Source of the DNA: Grifola frondosa
Taxonomy: Eukaryota > Basidiomycota > Agaricomycetes > Polyporales > Grifolaceae
NCBI GenBank assembly: GCA_001683735.1
Contig: LUGG01000002.1
Location: 682,001-746,000, forward strand
DNA: 64,000 bases
Direction: 5' to 3'
Part shown: piece after piece, positions 1-11,814 of the stretch
Numbering within the stretch: position 1 is the first letter of the stretch
Layout of the letters: every line of letters starts with the position of its first letter
Program-made: the position numbers and the translations under genes
The notes under the pieces: generated by a model
What the model was told of the DNA's origin: nothing
Seen by the model: only the letters and a program-made list of their open reading frames with translations
Databases searched by the model: none

Positions 1-700
1 TGGTTGCCTAAGAAGGCAAGTAATATGGTTCATGTCGAGTGGAGATTAACAGAGTTTGACACGTATGCATGTTCTTCCACTCCTCTTCGTGTTCTCTCAA
101 GTGCACGGACGATAACCATGGCCAGTCTCAGCAAGCGTAAGTTGTCTTCTTGGCCATAATCCGAATACTTGATTCCTTCTTTCCTTAGGTTGAGTGCCAG
201 TAGCTGGTGATCTTCGCGCGATGCCAGCTCACCCCGCATTCATCAGTCTTGCCCATGGGTCTGAGGGGTACAATAGTGAGCCAGACATTCTCTAGACACC
301 CCTGTATATTTGTTCTGGTACTGACACCATCAATTCACAGGTGAAGCCCTTCCTGCAGGCATTCCACCAAACACAGCTATTACAGTCTGTGAAGCTCACT
401 GAAGATGAGCAATGGAATTCCGCGGAGGTGGCAACCACCACCATCCTTCCCCACCTCCCTCCCCCATATTCTCACTATCATTGCGGAACCCAGCAAGCTG
501 CGTGGGCCGACAGCGCTCGACAAATGAAGCACCTCCGCATCGAGGAGTGCAGCTATTTTGCAGTGCCGGTGAGTCTCAACATGCTCATACTGCTCATCGA
601 GTACCTCAAGATGAGTTCAAGATGCCGCTGTCATGCTCCCTGGCCAACCAGGACATCAAGATGCGGATTCGCAAAGACATTCGGGCGCGCCTGCATCCGA
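1..700. other. 5' edge, no gene assigned
   Basis: No gene can be assigned here. A minus-strand stretch at 30-239 stays open and has a plausible amino-acid mix (rich in L, R and E), and a GTAAGT donor-like site follows an ATG near 117 on the plus strand. Neither could be joined into a multi-exon model. The window edge may cut a gene. Confidence 0.3.
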
Positions 701-719
701 TGTCGGCACTCAACGCGCC

Positions 720-1640
720 CATACCTCGACATCCCTTTGCTGGATGAGTTCCCGCATAGCACGGGCACACGCCATGACACCCATGCCGAAGGCGGGTTCT
801 CCTCCACCTTCGGACTCATGTCCCTCGATGATCCGAACATGCTCGCGGGCCTCGCGGGTGACGGCACGCCGTTCTTCTCTGGCATCCCGACGTACTCGCC
901 CGTCAATGGCACGCACCTCAACGTGATGAGCATGGCAACGCCGATGCAGGACGCGGTCGCACAGGTGAAGGGTGCGGCAGGGTGCGAGGCGCACGAGACA
1001 CGCAAGATGCGCGAGTTTTAGAAGATGTACCTGTGTACGCCACTGAGCGGCCCTCCTGCTGATGACCCCGATGGGCCCTGGGCAGGCACTCAGCGTGGGG
1101 CGGCTGTCACCCTCGCGGCGGCACTTGCACGTCGCGTCGCTACCGAGCCTAACGACACCGCAGGCGCTTGCGGGCTCGGACGGACACCACTTCGATCTCG
1201 CATTCACTCCGAGCAACAGGTGGCACCACGACGCAGGCAGGTTCTCATCGGCGTGGATGGCGCTGCATGATGCAGAGGACCTGAAAAGCTACGAGCAGGT
1301 GGTGCTTGCGCGGAAGGTGCATGTTCGTCGAAACGGGACGCTGGAATTGGACGAATTCCCCTGCAATGCAAAGCTCCTAAGAAGCCAGAATTTGGTGCGT
1401 TTTTTGAGTTTTGCCATGTCCGCCACTGATGCGCCCGACAGCCGCAACCACAGGCATTCACGGCGTACGGTGCGGGCGGACAGGAGGCGACTCTGTGCTT
1501 CAAGATACGTACATGGACAACGGAGACGCTTCTTCACCTGTTACTCATGGCAAGCCTCAAGTCCGCCCCAAGGAGAGGACTTTGGCTATGCAAAGTCAAA
1601 TCGAGCAGATGTATGTCCATTTTCATCTGTAGCCCATTCA
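720..1640 (+). pseudogene. decayed conserved coding relic
   Basis: From about 720 one frame reads like a conserved fungal protein (FSSTFGLMSLDDPN, then TPFFSG). An in-frame TAG at 1019-1021 sits where the sense continues as MYLCTPLSGP. After about 1060-1080 the coding signal moves to another frame (HHFDLAFTPSNRW, then DLKSYEQVVLARK up to about 1310). A stop plus at least one frameshift points to a dead gene, or to sequence error. The LMSLDDPN-type block reminds me of a conserved basidiomycete protein that I cannot name. The upstream part (341-700) does not look coding. No function is assigned. Confidence 0.35.
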
Positions 1641-2087
1641 TCTATTGAGTATCTGTGACTTTTAGAATGTGTACTAGCCTCCTCCGGTCCCTTGGTCCTC
1701 GTGCCAATTCAAGTTCATTATGGGTCACGCGTTATCCTCGGGTTCCACGAACAGCGAAAGCGAGCAGCCAGCACGTCAATGCCACGCTGGTCATTTACGC
1801 TTTGGACGTGGCGGCCGGTTACATTTCGATCATTGCGTCGTCGACCATCGACCACCTTCACTGACTACATTCGGTCGGTGTTCCGAACGTCAGTCGCTCT
1901 TCGACGAGACTGACCTGCCAGCTGAACATTCCGTGTCACACCAAGCCGATGTATCGCACCACAGTGCATTGGGCAAGGCAGACCGTGCACGCACGTATGC
2001 CGTGTCTGCATTGATCACACGACTTCTGTGGTAAATGCGACACCGTGTGCATTATTCTGTAGATACAGCTGTCCAGAGCTCAAATTA

Positions 2088-2761
2088 TCAGAACTCAAAG
2101 ACTATATTACCCCCAGCACTCCATGGGTCACGAACGATATCGAAGTAGTCTGAGGAGCTCTGGCCGATAGGTTGAGGAGGGGCGACGACTTGCTTCGGGA
2201 GGGGAGTCGGCTCTCGTTCACTATCTGACAGCACAGTGAGGTCGATGTCCACATGCATTGTAGCGGTACTGTTCTCGGCGGTGAACGCAGGTGAGTTGGC
2301 ACGATCATCATCCTGCGTGGCTTTAATTTTCTTCATCTTTCGAATAGGGGAGGCCAAAGGGCCGCGCTCAATTTCCTCGTCCGTGGTTGTGTCGTCGATG
2401 CTAGGGAGACTCGGAGAATGCTTGCGTGCATTACTCTCATGGTCACGAGTCCGTTTGGCTGTGGCGTTCACATCTGCTGTCAACAAAATGAGGCTTGCCA
2501 GTAAGTTGACCACTCACATCTCTGATCATTCCGATTCTCGTCATCTGAGTTGTCGCTGACATTGTTATCATCCTGCTTGTCAGATAATGCATCGGTCTGT
2601 TTCCAAGCATTGTAGACCTCCGGCGGGATTGTTTTGCGTGGAGCTAGAGCACAAACAGGTGAGAATGTAAAATTAGAATATCAAGAAACTCACGCACCAA
2701 TGTAGATATGAGAATCTTTAGTGTGAGATCTAAAGAGTATTACTTTGAAGATGGCACCCAT
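2088..2761 (-). CDS. acidic, Ser/Thr-rich protein of unknown function
   Basis: Three-exon model on the minus strand: 2761-2698, 2643-2518 and 2476-2088, total 579 nt, 192 aa, with phases matching at both introns (donors GTGCGT and GTGAGT). The short N-terminal part contains KDSHIYIAPRKTIPPEVYNAW. The rest is polar and acidic, with basic clusters (KRTRDH, RKMKKIK) that could be nuclear localisation signals, and a hydrophobic end (GGNIVFEF). I do not recognise the family. The first exon lies antisense to the first exon of the BTB gene (2708-2770), so one of the two starts may be wrong. Exons 2 and 3 are the more secure part. Confidence 0.45.
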
Positions 2762-3729
2762 GTTTTTCAGGTGAGTCCGGATCTGTCTGATACTATTAGA
2801 CAATACTGGTCTTAATGTGTTAAGGTGGAGAATGTTCTATATCGGTTACACGAAGGCATTCTCCGAAAAAGAACAGATATGTGCGGAGGCATGTTCAAGT
2901 TGTCGGAAGGCCAGTCGGAGTCGGGTGGATTAGTGACCTGGCTTGATGGAAAGGATGATGAATCTCCAATCCGGCCTCCACAGACCACCCGACAGGAGTT
3001 TGAGCATCTCCTTCATTACATCTACGGAGAGTGAGTTCACCATCATTTGCTGAGTTGTACTTGGTGACAAAACTTATCACAAATTTAAGATGGCAGAGTC
3101 CACCTTACCCACTTGACTATCTTCTTGCTGTCTTGAAGTTGTCATCCCAATGGGATATGGCCCAAGGGCGAGCATTTGCAGTCTATAATCTCAAGCAGAT
3201 TGAGAAAGACTTGCCACCTGCACTTCGACTCAAGCTCGGACGTATCTATGACCTTGACGAGTGGCTTCTCCCTGCATTCCATGAACTCGTGTTTACCCCG
3301 TTGGTGAAGTTAACGCCGCGAGACCTTCAGTGGTTGGGTTTATCAGCGTACTCGCTGATTGCGCGTGCTCGGGAGAAGGCAGAAGCGGAGCGCAAGACAC
3401 TCGCCTTCATCCCGCCATCAATGGATGATATCAAGATCCCCGAGTGCACTTGTCACGAACAGTGCATCAAAATCTGGAATGATCTTTGGGTGTCGAAAAT
3501 TGGCAAACGGGTTTTGCACCCGAACCAAATCTTCGCACTCAAGTTCTGGCAAATTCCTCATGTCCTGGAGAAGTTAGACCTGGCAGGTATCTCCAAGAGA
3601 TGTGGCGAAGCAGTGGTGGCAAAGGCATTAGCGTCGGGAGCATTTGAGAGGGAGGAGCTACTAGTGGGTCAGGCCTTGCAGTGTCTGTTGTCAAATGTTC
3701 CACTCGAGGACAAGGACATTATGTTATGA
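2708..3729 (+). CDS. BTB/POZ domain protein
   Basis: Exons 2708-2770, 2825-3030 and 3090-3729 (909 nt, 302 aa) with GTGAGT donors and AAG acceptors. The N-terminal part (residues about 9-100) has the look of the BTB domains abundant in Agaricomycetes: EYYFEDGTHVFQVENVLYRL, then MCGGMF, then FEHLLHYIYGE. The C-terminal part is helical, with a Cys/His pair region (ECTCHEQC) near residue 215. BTB domains mediate dimerisation and often recruit substrates to cullin-3 ligases; whether this one does is unknown. The start is the first ATG of an exon that directly continues the BTB strand. The promoter must lie inside or beyond the divergent neighbour. Confidence 0.85.
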
Positions 3730-4242
3730 GTTAAATTAGGTCTTGCAGTACTATACATTCTGTAAGGAGTAACAATGCTTCCATAAAATGTGTCTGCACT
3801 AAGTTCTCGTCTGGCGCTGCCTTCCCACCAGACGCTGTCTTCGCGACTGCCCGCCGCAGCCACAGGTTGAACACTGTGGGCATCCCCAGCTCCGACAGCA
3901 TCACCCACCCCTTTGTGGTTCAGCCAGTCCTGCATGCAGTGTTGTCAGATCTTCAGCATAATCCGCACCAGCATCTTCAGCTGCGCCGCATCCACCCACT
4001 CCACCTTGTCCTTGATCAGCAGCTGCCAGAACCGGAATACCATCAGGTCGTCTGCCCACAATGCCGCCACATGTTTGTCGTCGGCATCAGCCCGTCATCG
4101 GCATCAGCCCCGCATCCAGCAGCAAGTGGATGATGTCTTGCACATTGTCCAAGCTGCGCCGGTCACCCACCTGCCCCTCCATGTCCATCGTGATCGTCGC
4201 AGCTGAACGAGTTGGTGGCTCTCCATCAGGCGGCTGATATCG

Positions 4243-4770
4243 TCAACTCGACGATGATTCATCCGCAGGATGCTCATATTGTGAACTCGACCCACCAAAC
4301 AGACTGGTGTCGATGTCCCCCCCAGCAGCATAAAAATCCCTCGTGAATTCAGATGCTGGCCGAGGAGTGCTGGGATAATTGGGCGTGGAGCGCGAGCGGT
4401 TGCCTCGCCTGAACGACGGGTGTATCGGAGGCGGCACGAGACAGCTCTGCAACGTACCAGCGGTCTGTCTCTCCCTTGGAAAACTGCTCCAGTTAGAGCC
4501 TGAGGGTTGAGCACTCTGCTGTCCCGTAGGGAAGGGCGAGAGGTATTGCTGTGGGACGAGACATGGAGCTTGCTGGAACGGCCTCCGGGGACCGAGCTCT
4601 AGGGTAGTTTCGCCGCTGCGGAGGTCTGGAGCTACTGTGTACGCAGGCGGGAGGTCCTCCGTAAGGGGATCATTTGTTGCTGCTGCGGGTGGTGGCACAT
4701 CGGAAGTTGGTCCCGCGGGAGGTCTTCTGGTGGGGGTGTTGGATATTTCGGCGTCAACCATAGCGAACAC
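4243..4770 (-). pseudogene. N-terminal half of a HUA1-like proline-rich protein
   Basis: A 175-aa frame with a PPAY-type motif (LPPAYTVAPD) followed by GETTLELGPRRPFQ and a proline/serine-rich stretch. This matches the N-terminal half of a basidiomycete family that I associate with yeast Hua1, whose members end in a Cys-rich zinc segment. Here the frame stops after a run of serines and no Cys-rich end follows. Downstream on the same strand (about 4230-3800) short open pieces in different frames (DNVQDIIHLLLDAGLMP, then RFWQLLIKDKVEWVDAAQL) look like unrelated decayed coding. It is probably a truncated copy; the family assignment is from memory. Confidence 0.5.
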
Positions 4771-4829
4771 GCAGCCTGCCGTCAGCGGTGAAGGTGTGGA
4801 TCATCTCCGTTTGGCCAGGAAGTGAAGTA

Positions 4830-7540
4830 CACAAGTACACCTGTATGAATTTTGTCAGCAGCATGCAGAAGACAAGTAGAGAGGTGAGAGGCTTGTGTTA
4901 GCTAGGAGGCTTGTGTTACTTGCTGCCAGGTGTCGTTGTCGTTCGAACGTTCGAATTGACGGTAACATATGTGACAAGTTCTGTCACACCGTGTGCGCGC
5001 GACCGAAATATGCCGTGTGCGCGCGGATTTTTATTTGTACATATTGAACGGCATACACGAACGCGAACCACTCAAATGTCGTTTACTTATTGCGCATCAC
5101 GTGGCCACGAAAGAATCCGCGATGTGACGCATCAGCCGTGTTTGTGACGTCGTGCGGTTTGTACTCGGCGAAAATTCTTCAGTTGCTTTCATGACGTTGG
5201 CATGGGCCTTGTACTTGTCTCTGATTCAAAGGTCACTCTCCGAAAAGCTGCCAAATCCAATATCGGTGATCCTGATACATCTTGAGCTCTCGGCCTCTTT
5301 CGCCCACAGCTGCGCTTTGCGCCGATACAATCTTTCTTGTGCTCTCATACCAGTGTCCTGACTGTCGCTCAGAAATTAGGTAACTGCAGGGTTTGTCATG
5401 GTTGGTTTAGATCCAAGGAGACTCAACATCTCAGCCTGTGTGTTGCGAAGGTGGAGGCATTTCAGGCACGTTTCTGTTTTCTCAGCGGGGGGTTTTTTTT
5501 TCAGCTAATGCTGTTGGTTCTGTATCGCCTCAGTCACTACAAGTTGACTTATGCTCCTTGCGGCCCCAACGCATGCTGCTTGGTGCAAATGACGAGATTT
5601 TGCATGCACTAAAAGAATTTACGTCGTGCATTACGTTCCTTGCATATCACTTCTGCGATTTATCGCTGGTTCCGGATACCTGTATATTTATTGGACCTGC
5701 AAATATAACAAGCCCAGGGACACGCGTGCATTCCTCTGTTGGCTATTTTGCGTACTCGGAAGGAACATCCTCAATATGGAGTGTCTTCTTTTGTTCACAT
5801 CAGCCAGCTCTGTGAGCGAAAATGCATTCATTCTCACATTTGCCCATGCTTATGTCATTGTGCTACAGTCTTCGGCACAACCACCGTGAAGATCGACATT
5901 GTATCGATATGCGGATTTCCGTGGTCCCATGTTCTTCCAACCCAGAGCATCGCGGTGCTCTCTGTCTGTATCATGATGTCACAGCGCCGGATGCTTCAAG
6001 CCACCGCATGCTCTCACGCAGAGCAACGTATTGCTCCATGTGCGGCAGGGTTCATGCTCAGACAACGCTCAAGAGACGGCTTTCACTTTGCAATCGTTCA
6101 ATTGGCGACGAACGCCGCGGATTCTCGCTCGCAAGCACTTGCTGACACCTCCACACTGACTACTTTATGAATATCCCAGATTCGCTCGTTCTGAGATGAG
6201 TTTTGACGTCGTTGCAATTTGACGCGATTCAGATATATATGCTAGGTTGATATCCATCGATATTAAGTTACCACCGCATGAACTTGTGCAGATTAAGCAT
6301 GAACGTCCACACCGTCACGATGGTGCAGCTGTGCATTCTGGGCCAGAGAGTGCAGCGTGACACTGAAAGAGTGACACAACTTCCTTGTCCACGAGACGGT
6401 GCAATTTCTTACGTAAAAGAGCGACGCCATTCACATGTTGAGAAGCTCTGAAGTTCTCTCGGTTCAACGTCTCTCTTCTTACGCAGCACCGCTCAACTGT
6501 GCAGTCAAAACAGGGTTGTCCCCATCCCTGTTAATCAACAATACGATCAATTTGAAATGTGATACCCTACAGCAAGAGTAGGCCAACATGTATGCCTGAT
6601 GTGACAATCTATGAACTCTAGTGAGTTGGCACGTTGTTTCGTTGGTATTCGAATAAGGCTGACTATATTGCGAAATAGATATGAAACCTCATGCAGTAAA
6701 TCCAGGTGATCAGCTAAGATCACTGGTTATGTCTTTCGCCCTGCGAAACATGTGGGTACTTTTATGATGTACCGGACTATGAGTGGATGTGATGATAACT
6801 GTTGTAAGAAGACAATAGCACCGTCAGACATCCCCGCAGGGTGAACGATTCACAACGGATTGCACCCGATCTCGCATGCGATAATGAATGCGGCAACCTC
6901 GAACACTGCGCGCTACACATAAGACTTGAATATCTCGCATCTATATGTGGTCAGCAATGAATACTACTACCGCCCATGTCTTCAAGTAGATGAGGCATGC
7001 TTCGACGAGTTGCTATGGTGCTATGTTCGGCAAACAGGCAAGTCATTGGATTATTCGTCATATTTCATGGTCATTTATCCACAGCTATGCTGTCATACCA
7101 TCTATGTGGAGATGTGTTTTCTGTTTCACATGGCGTTAACTCGTTATAAATTATCAATCTATACTCACAATAGCTATCAACGCAAGACTTATGAGCGGCT
7201 AGCCAATTCACCCTGCAAACCATTTGATGGAATGAGGAAAACGTTCGGAACGGTTTGTAATTAAACCACGCTTGCTGATCATCTTGCCATCTGTTCAGCA
7301 TGGCCCTTTCAGATATCATCGACGATGCCTCGACCCCAGCACGCCTTCATCAGTCACGTTGTGGGCGGCCTCCATTTGTAGTTGTTTGTCACAGCTTCGC
7401 GTTTGACCTCGCTGGACAAGGCGCATCTTCGAGCCCCAATCTCACAGCAGCAACCCAAATCCAGACGAATCTGCGTGAATGTATGTAATTTTTATTGTCT
7501 ATTGAGTTCCCCCTATTCAATGTCTCCATCGATCCCAGAT
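4830..7540. other. gene-poor interval
   Basis: No supported gene. Small open frames (for example 5152-5361, 5438-5815, 6926-7264) have no family signal and no joinable splice structure. A short direct repeat (CCGTGTGCGCGCG) occurs twice near 4989-5021. There is an AT-rich stretch at about 6150-6950. Confidence 0.5.
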
Positions 7541-7587
7541 CCGCGCACGATCAGCGACGTACTGGAGTGGCACCGACATTAATACAA

Positions 7588-9396
7588 CTCTGAGTTTAGA
7601 GGATATGCAGCAGGTTGACTTGAGTGCCGTAACGGCCTTTGAGCTCATAAATGCTCTGAAGACCAGATTGTCGTCGACTGTCGCTGAAACAAAGTACGTA
7701 TGATTACTATCTCTTCCTGAAGACGTTGTATTGAAACGCATCAATGAGCAGCACGAGGATGGTATGTGGCTGAGCGATACTGAAAGTCGACTGCTTAGCT
7801 GATTGACTCATTTGCCAGCTTCAAGCGCTGGAATATAAGATTGCATCTGTGCTGGCGATCTCGAGGATGGAATTGAACAGACGTGTGATACCACTCCCAC
7901 CAGATTCTTGCAAAATTCTTTGGTTGGTCCCTGGTCCCGGCGTAGAACCTGAGACCAGTGTGTGGAACCGTGAGCCTCAACATATCCGATGTGATACGTC
8001 TCTCGCACGTCTGTCAGCAATGGCGAGATGTCGTGAAGCATAATACATCCTCCCTGTGGTGCAGCGCTGCTTCCCGTGGTCCCAATGCACCCATTCGCCA
8101 GTATATCCACGACCTCACCTACGATCCAGAAGTTAAACCCCACCCTCTTGACCTAACTCTCACCAGCCAACCCATGACTAACGACATCATGGATGGTTTG
8201 CTCACACGCCATTGCGGGACGTGCGTGAGATACACTGGGTTACCCCACGGCCCAACGACCCGACATTGGTGATCCCCCACAGCTCCTTGTGATGAACGTC
8301 CCGAATCTAGAGTTCTTTTCACTCAACATGGGCAATCCCAACTTGGACGTTGCATATCCCGGTCCCCTTCTCTTCCGGGGAATGCATTCAATCTCAAGGT
8401 TTTATCTTTGCATTACATCGGTTGGCTGCCGACGAACGCATTTCCAGCGCTCACACACCTCTCATTAGCTCATATACATAACCACCTCCACATTCCCCCG
8501 CCACTCTCAACTTGTTGTGTAATTGTCCAAATCTCCAGGATCTGGTTCTTGATCAATGCTACTATAAGACCGACATTTCTCCCACAGATCCCTATTCCGG
8601 GCCCCGACAGGTTCGTTTGGATCATTTGCGCAAAATCACGTTTGCCGCTAAGAAGAACCCGCGCCCGAGTATCATCAGGTTTCTGGATCACATCGACTTT
8701 GACCCTCATGTCGTCGTTTCATTTGTCGTACCTTCATCCTTCGAAGGCTTCGACCTTGCGGGTCTGATATCTGGATGCGCTGGTGCAATTACGAGATTAA
8801 GACTGGACGAACCCCCTGACGGATCCTGCACTATCTGCGCTGTGGGTCCGAGATGTCGCTTCCAAGCCGTTATCTCAGGTTATCCGGCAAACGAATTCTG
8901 CAAGTCCTTCGCCGATAACCTCCCGCTAGCAGCCGTTCGCGAGCTGTGGGTGAGGTCCTATCCCTTCACCCTGCTACAGTCGTTTTTCAACAATGCGACG
9001 CTTGAGCGATGCTCCACTTTGGATACCCTGGTCGTATGCGACCACTCCCTTTCAGAGAGTTTGCAACTGCTCAGCTTCGAGGTCCATCCCTCGTTCAACC
9101 GTACCTATGCTTCTCTCACCACGCTGCGCGTGCTGTGGACGTCCACCAAGCCGAACATGGTTTTGATGGATAATGAATTCTGGGATGCGAAGAAGCTCCA
9201 CGGCGCTTTTGGTGTCTCCTTGAAGCATCTTATCTTCGAGGTACCCAAGGAGGTGGGGTTTCAGATGGACGACGCCTTTGTGGAATGCATGAGACATTTT
9301 TCCGAATTCGTGACGGGAGCCTTCTTTGTTCCACCTACACCGGACGTGTCTTATGCTTCCCCGAAATTCCGAGCGGTGGAATGGCCTGCTTGGTGA
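7588..9396 (+). pseudogene. F-box/LRR-like protein, frame broken repeatedly
   Basis: The coding signal can be followed across frames. An N-terminal segment (LQALEYKIASVLAISRMEL, from about 7818) leads to an F-box-like core that begins LPPD, then LAKFFGWSLVP, then SLNISDVIRLSHVCQQWRDV. A leucine-rich body follows and ends in a long intact frame (about 8512-9396, 294 aa). Frame changes are needed near 7904, 7940 (with an in-frame TAG), 8210, 8280, 8385 (in a GGGG run) and 8510. F-box proteins are adaptors for SCF ubiquitin ligases and are highly expanded in Agaricomycetes. The breaks mean either a pseudogene or uncorrected indels in the assembly. The C-terminal two-thirds is undamaged. Confidence 0.8.
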
Positions 9397-9399
9397 AGA

Positions 9400-10250
9400 G
9401 GTTCAATTTCTATTTTCTATGACAACATTGTACTACCGATACTTCTAGAAATAGTAGAAGTGATTGAATATGTTCCTCACGATGCTTGGTCCAGTCAGCT
9501 GAGACGCGTTCCGTCGCGCGGTGACCATTGGTGATTTTCGTCACTTCCCTTGCAGTGGCTGACGCCGTGGTCTCCACAAGACAGCTGTCTGTGCCCTTTG
9601 CGATGTTTTCCTTGACAGCAAGGAACGCGCTGACTTCAGGTGCGAGGATGCGTGCGCTCTTTATCCGAGTCAATCTGCTTATCCTTCTTGTCCAGAAGCG
9701 CGATAGCATGAGATTCTCGTTTTGCTGAGCAACCACGAGTTACTTTGTCTCTTTAGTTACTCAAATTGTACGTCAGTCTCCCAATCTCACTTCTTAGTAC
9801 TTCTCTGAATTTAGTCCGAGTTTTAGCAAACCGGACAATTCCAAATCCCGCAAAGCAAGATCACAATCACAACACGACGTATCACCGATGAGACTGCCGT
9901 CAATGCCACAAACACAAGATCCTGAACCAAAGTTGGACGCGAGCCACTACAAGTCGTGTCGGAGTCACGCTCAAAGCAAGAGCATACACTGTCTCAGCCA
10001 CAATGTGGCGCATGTGGCCTTGCAACATGTGGCGGATGAGCCAGGTCCGTATGTGGCTTTCCATTGTTTTCCCCGAAAATCAAATCACCCGTTGAGACTA
10101 GCGGTACACGCGTTCTTGGCGTGTTTTACGGTATAAAGAATGGCGATGCTTGCGCTTACTACCTCTTCAAGGCGCCGCTCCATTCAGCCTGCAGCCTTTG
10201 CCACTTCAACTTTAGGTCTGTCATTCACGCGAGTCCACCGAGAGACCGAC
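9400..10250. other. intergenic
   Basis: No supported gene. The interval holds four copies of ATGTGGC at 10003, 10012, 10027 and 10051 (see findings). Confidence 0.5.
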
Positions 10251-10254
10251 ACTC

Positions 10255-11265
10255 ATGCCTTTCATTGCGGTGCAGATTATTACCATGCATCCAAATGCTG
10301 GTCCATTTAAGCCATCCTGCGCGGGCCTCAAAGGTAAGTGCCTCACTCCGTTCCCATTCCCTTCCCTGACACAAAACAGTGGAAGGGTGCGTGCTTCTCG
10401 TGATCCCCCCGGGAAGCAGCCGATGTTATCCGGTCGACGCCCGGTGTGCGTCGCGCTGGGAGACTATGCACGCGAAGTGGCTCCAAACGCTGCCCGACGG
10501 CGTAGGCATCTACACCCTCTTACCGAAGCTGGAATCCGAGCGCCCCACCCATGCAAAAAGGAGAAGATCGCTGGGAGCCTGCAAGGTAGGTCGTCGTCGA
10601 GTGCGAAGGAGGATCTACTCGGTAAGAACAGAAGATTTGTGGATCGTGACCGGGATCGTGACCGGGATCGTGACCGGGATCCTCGCCGGGATCCTCGCCG
10701 GGACCCTCACCGCTCGCACAGGACTCTGACGGGGCGCGACTTGGTGAACAGGACCCGTGGTGGCCATAGTGAGAGACACTCTACTGTTTCTCCTGTTCGC
10801 GCGTCGGCTCGGGGTGCGCCTAAGAGCTTACAGGCGCAGAACCAAGCGCCGTCGTCTAGTTTTGGCGATGCCGCTCCGCAGAACGATATGCGCCAGCAAG
10901 GAGCTCTCACCAAGAGCGAAGATCAACCCAGTAAAAGCGAGCCTAGTGAATATCAAGCCGTCGCCGACGCACCTTGTTTTCCTCCGGTACTGCTTGAAAA
11001 TGTGATCAAACAGCACGGCATATTTGCGTTCGAACCATATTCTCCCTTTCGCCCGGACCTGCGGCTCCACAGGCTGCGCGATCTGACTGGTCCGGTGTCC
11101 GATGATGGCAAACCTCCGACCCATAAGGCATATTTGTCTGCGGGACACTGCTCCGCTTTCTACTATCCCCCGCACGGTCACTCCGGGAACGCGCTCATCA
11201 GGAACATCCCAGCTGCACCAGTACCGGACACCGTCTATACTCTGCATGTGTTCCCGTTGCCATGA
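10255..11265 (+). CDS. hypothetical protein with an Arg-Asp repeat
   Basis: A single 336-aa frame is open throughout, but the real gene probably has introns. A good donor/acceptor pair (GTAAGT at about 10333, CAG before 10379) would shift into a frame that reads GCVLLVIPPGSSRCYPVDAR. The return to the first frame, needed for the clearly coding C-terminal half, is not resolved. The C-terminal half contains a DRDRDRD-PRRD repeat, a Ser/Gln-rich linker and a compact end (LLENVIKQHGIFAFEPYSPF, then HKAYLSAGHCSAFYYPPHGH). No family recognised. Confidence 0.45.
   Translation: MPFIAVQIITMHPNAGPFKPSCAGLKGKCLTPFPFPSLTQNSGRVRASRDPPGKQPMLSGRRPVCVALGDYAREVAPNAARRRRHLHPLTEAGIRAPHPCKKEKIAGSLQGRSSSSAKEDLLGKNRRFVDRDRDRDRDRDRDPRRDPRRDPHRSHRTLTGRDLVNRTRGGHSERHSTVSPVRASARGAPKSLQAQNQAPSSSFGDAAPQNDMRQQGALTKSEDQPSKSEPSEYQAVADAPCFPPVLLENVIKQHGIFAFEPYSPFRPDLRLHRLRDLTGPVSDDGKPPTHKAYLSAGHCSAFYYPPHGHSGNALIRNIPAAPVPDTVYTLHVFPLP
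10641..10711 (+). repeat. 12-bp tandem repeat
   Basis: Six imperfect units of a 12-mer: GGATCGTGACCG about three times, then the variant GGATCCTCGCCG twice, then GGACCCTCACCG. In the long frame it encodes alternating Arg-Asp, which becomes Pro-Arg-Arg-Asp in the variant units. Confidence 0.8.
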
Positions 11266-11814
11266 TGCACGGGCCCGGCCTGGGTGAGTGGAGTATTTGT
11301 GCACGAGTGTCGGTAGCATAGCTGATGCGTCCGCTAGGACCGACTTGTAACTTCTGGTGAGAGACGGGCTGTGCGCGCAAGATTCAGTCAACGTATGATC
11401 TTCCGCCGCCATATTCTGAAGCCTCTTCATCTTGCCAGGCATTACAAATCCCCAATAGATGCTAGAAGTGTGCACAACGAATGTAATCTGTGCACTTTAT
11501 GTTATATACTTTCTCTTAGACTTTGCAATTGAGACGTGCCGGATTGGAGCTCAACGTACAGATATTCGGCACCGTTGAGTGGTAAACGTTATTCATAGAC
11601 ATATGCACATACGGAACAACGACACGGCTCATTGCAGGGAGTGGCTACGTCACCGTACGTACGCATCATCGCTCTCTCCATAGATCCCTCTCGCAATGAT
11701 GTCACTCCCGCTTTCCTTTATATACACCCGCACGATGCCCTTCACGCATTCGCATTCTCCTCACAACCACCAAACCCCCACAGAATATTCCCAAACTTGA
11801 CACGCACGTACGAC

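Noticed and set aside
2236..2559. Plus-strand open frame opposite the acidic protein
   Set aside because: It is the antisense shadow of exons 2-3 of the minus-strand gene, whose splice phases match.
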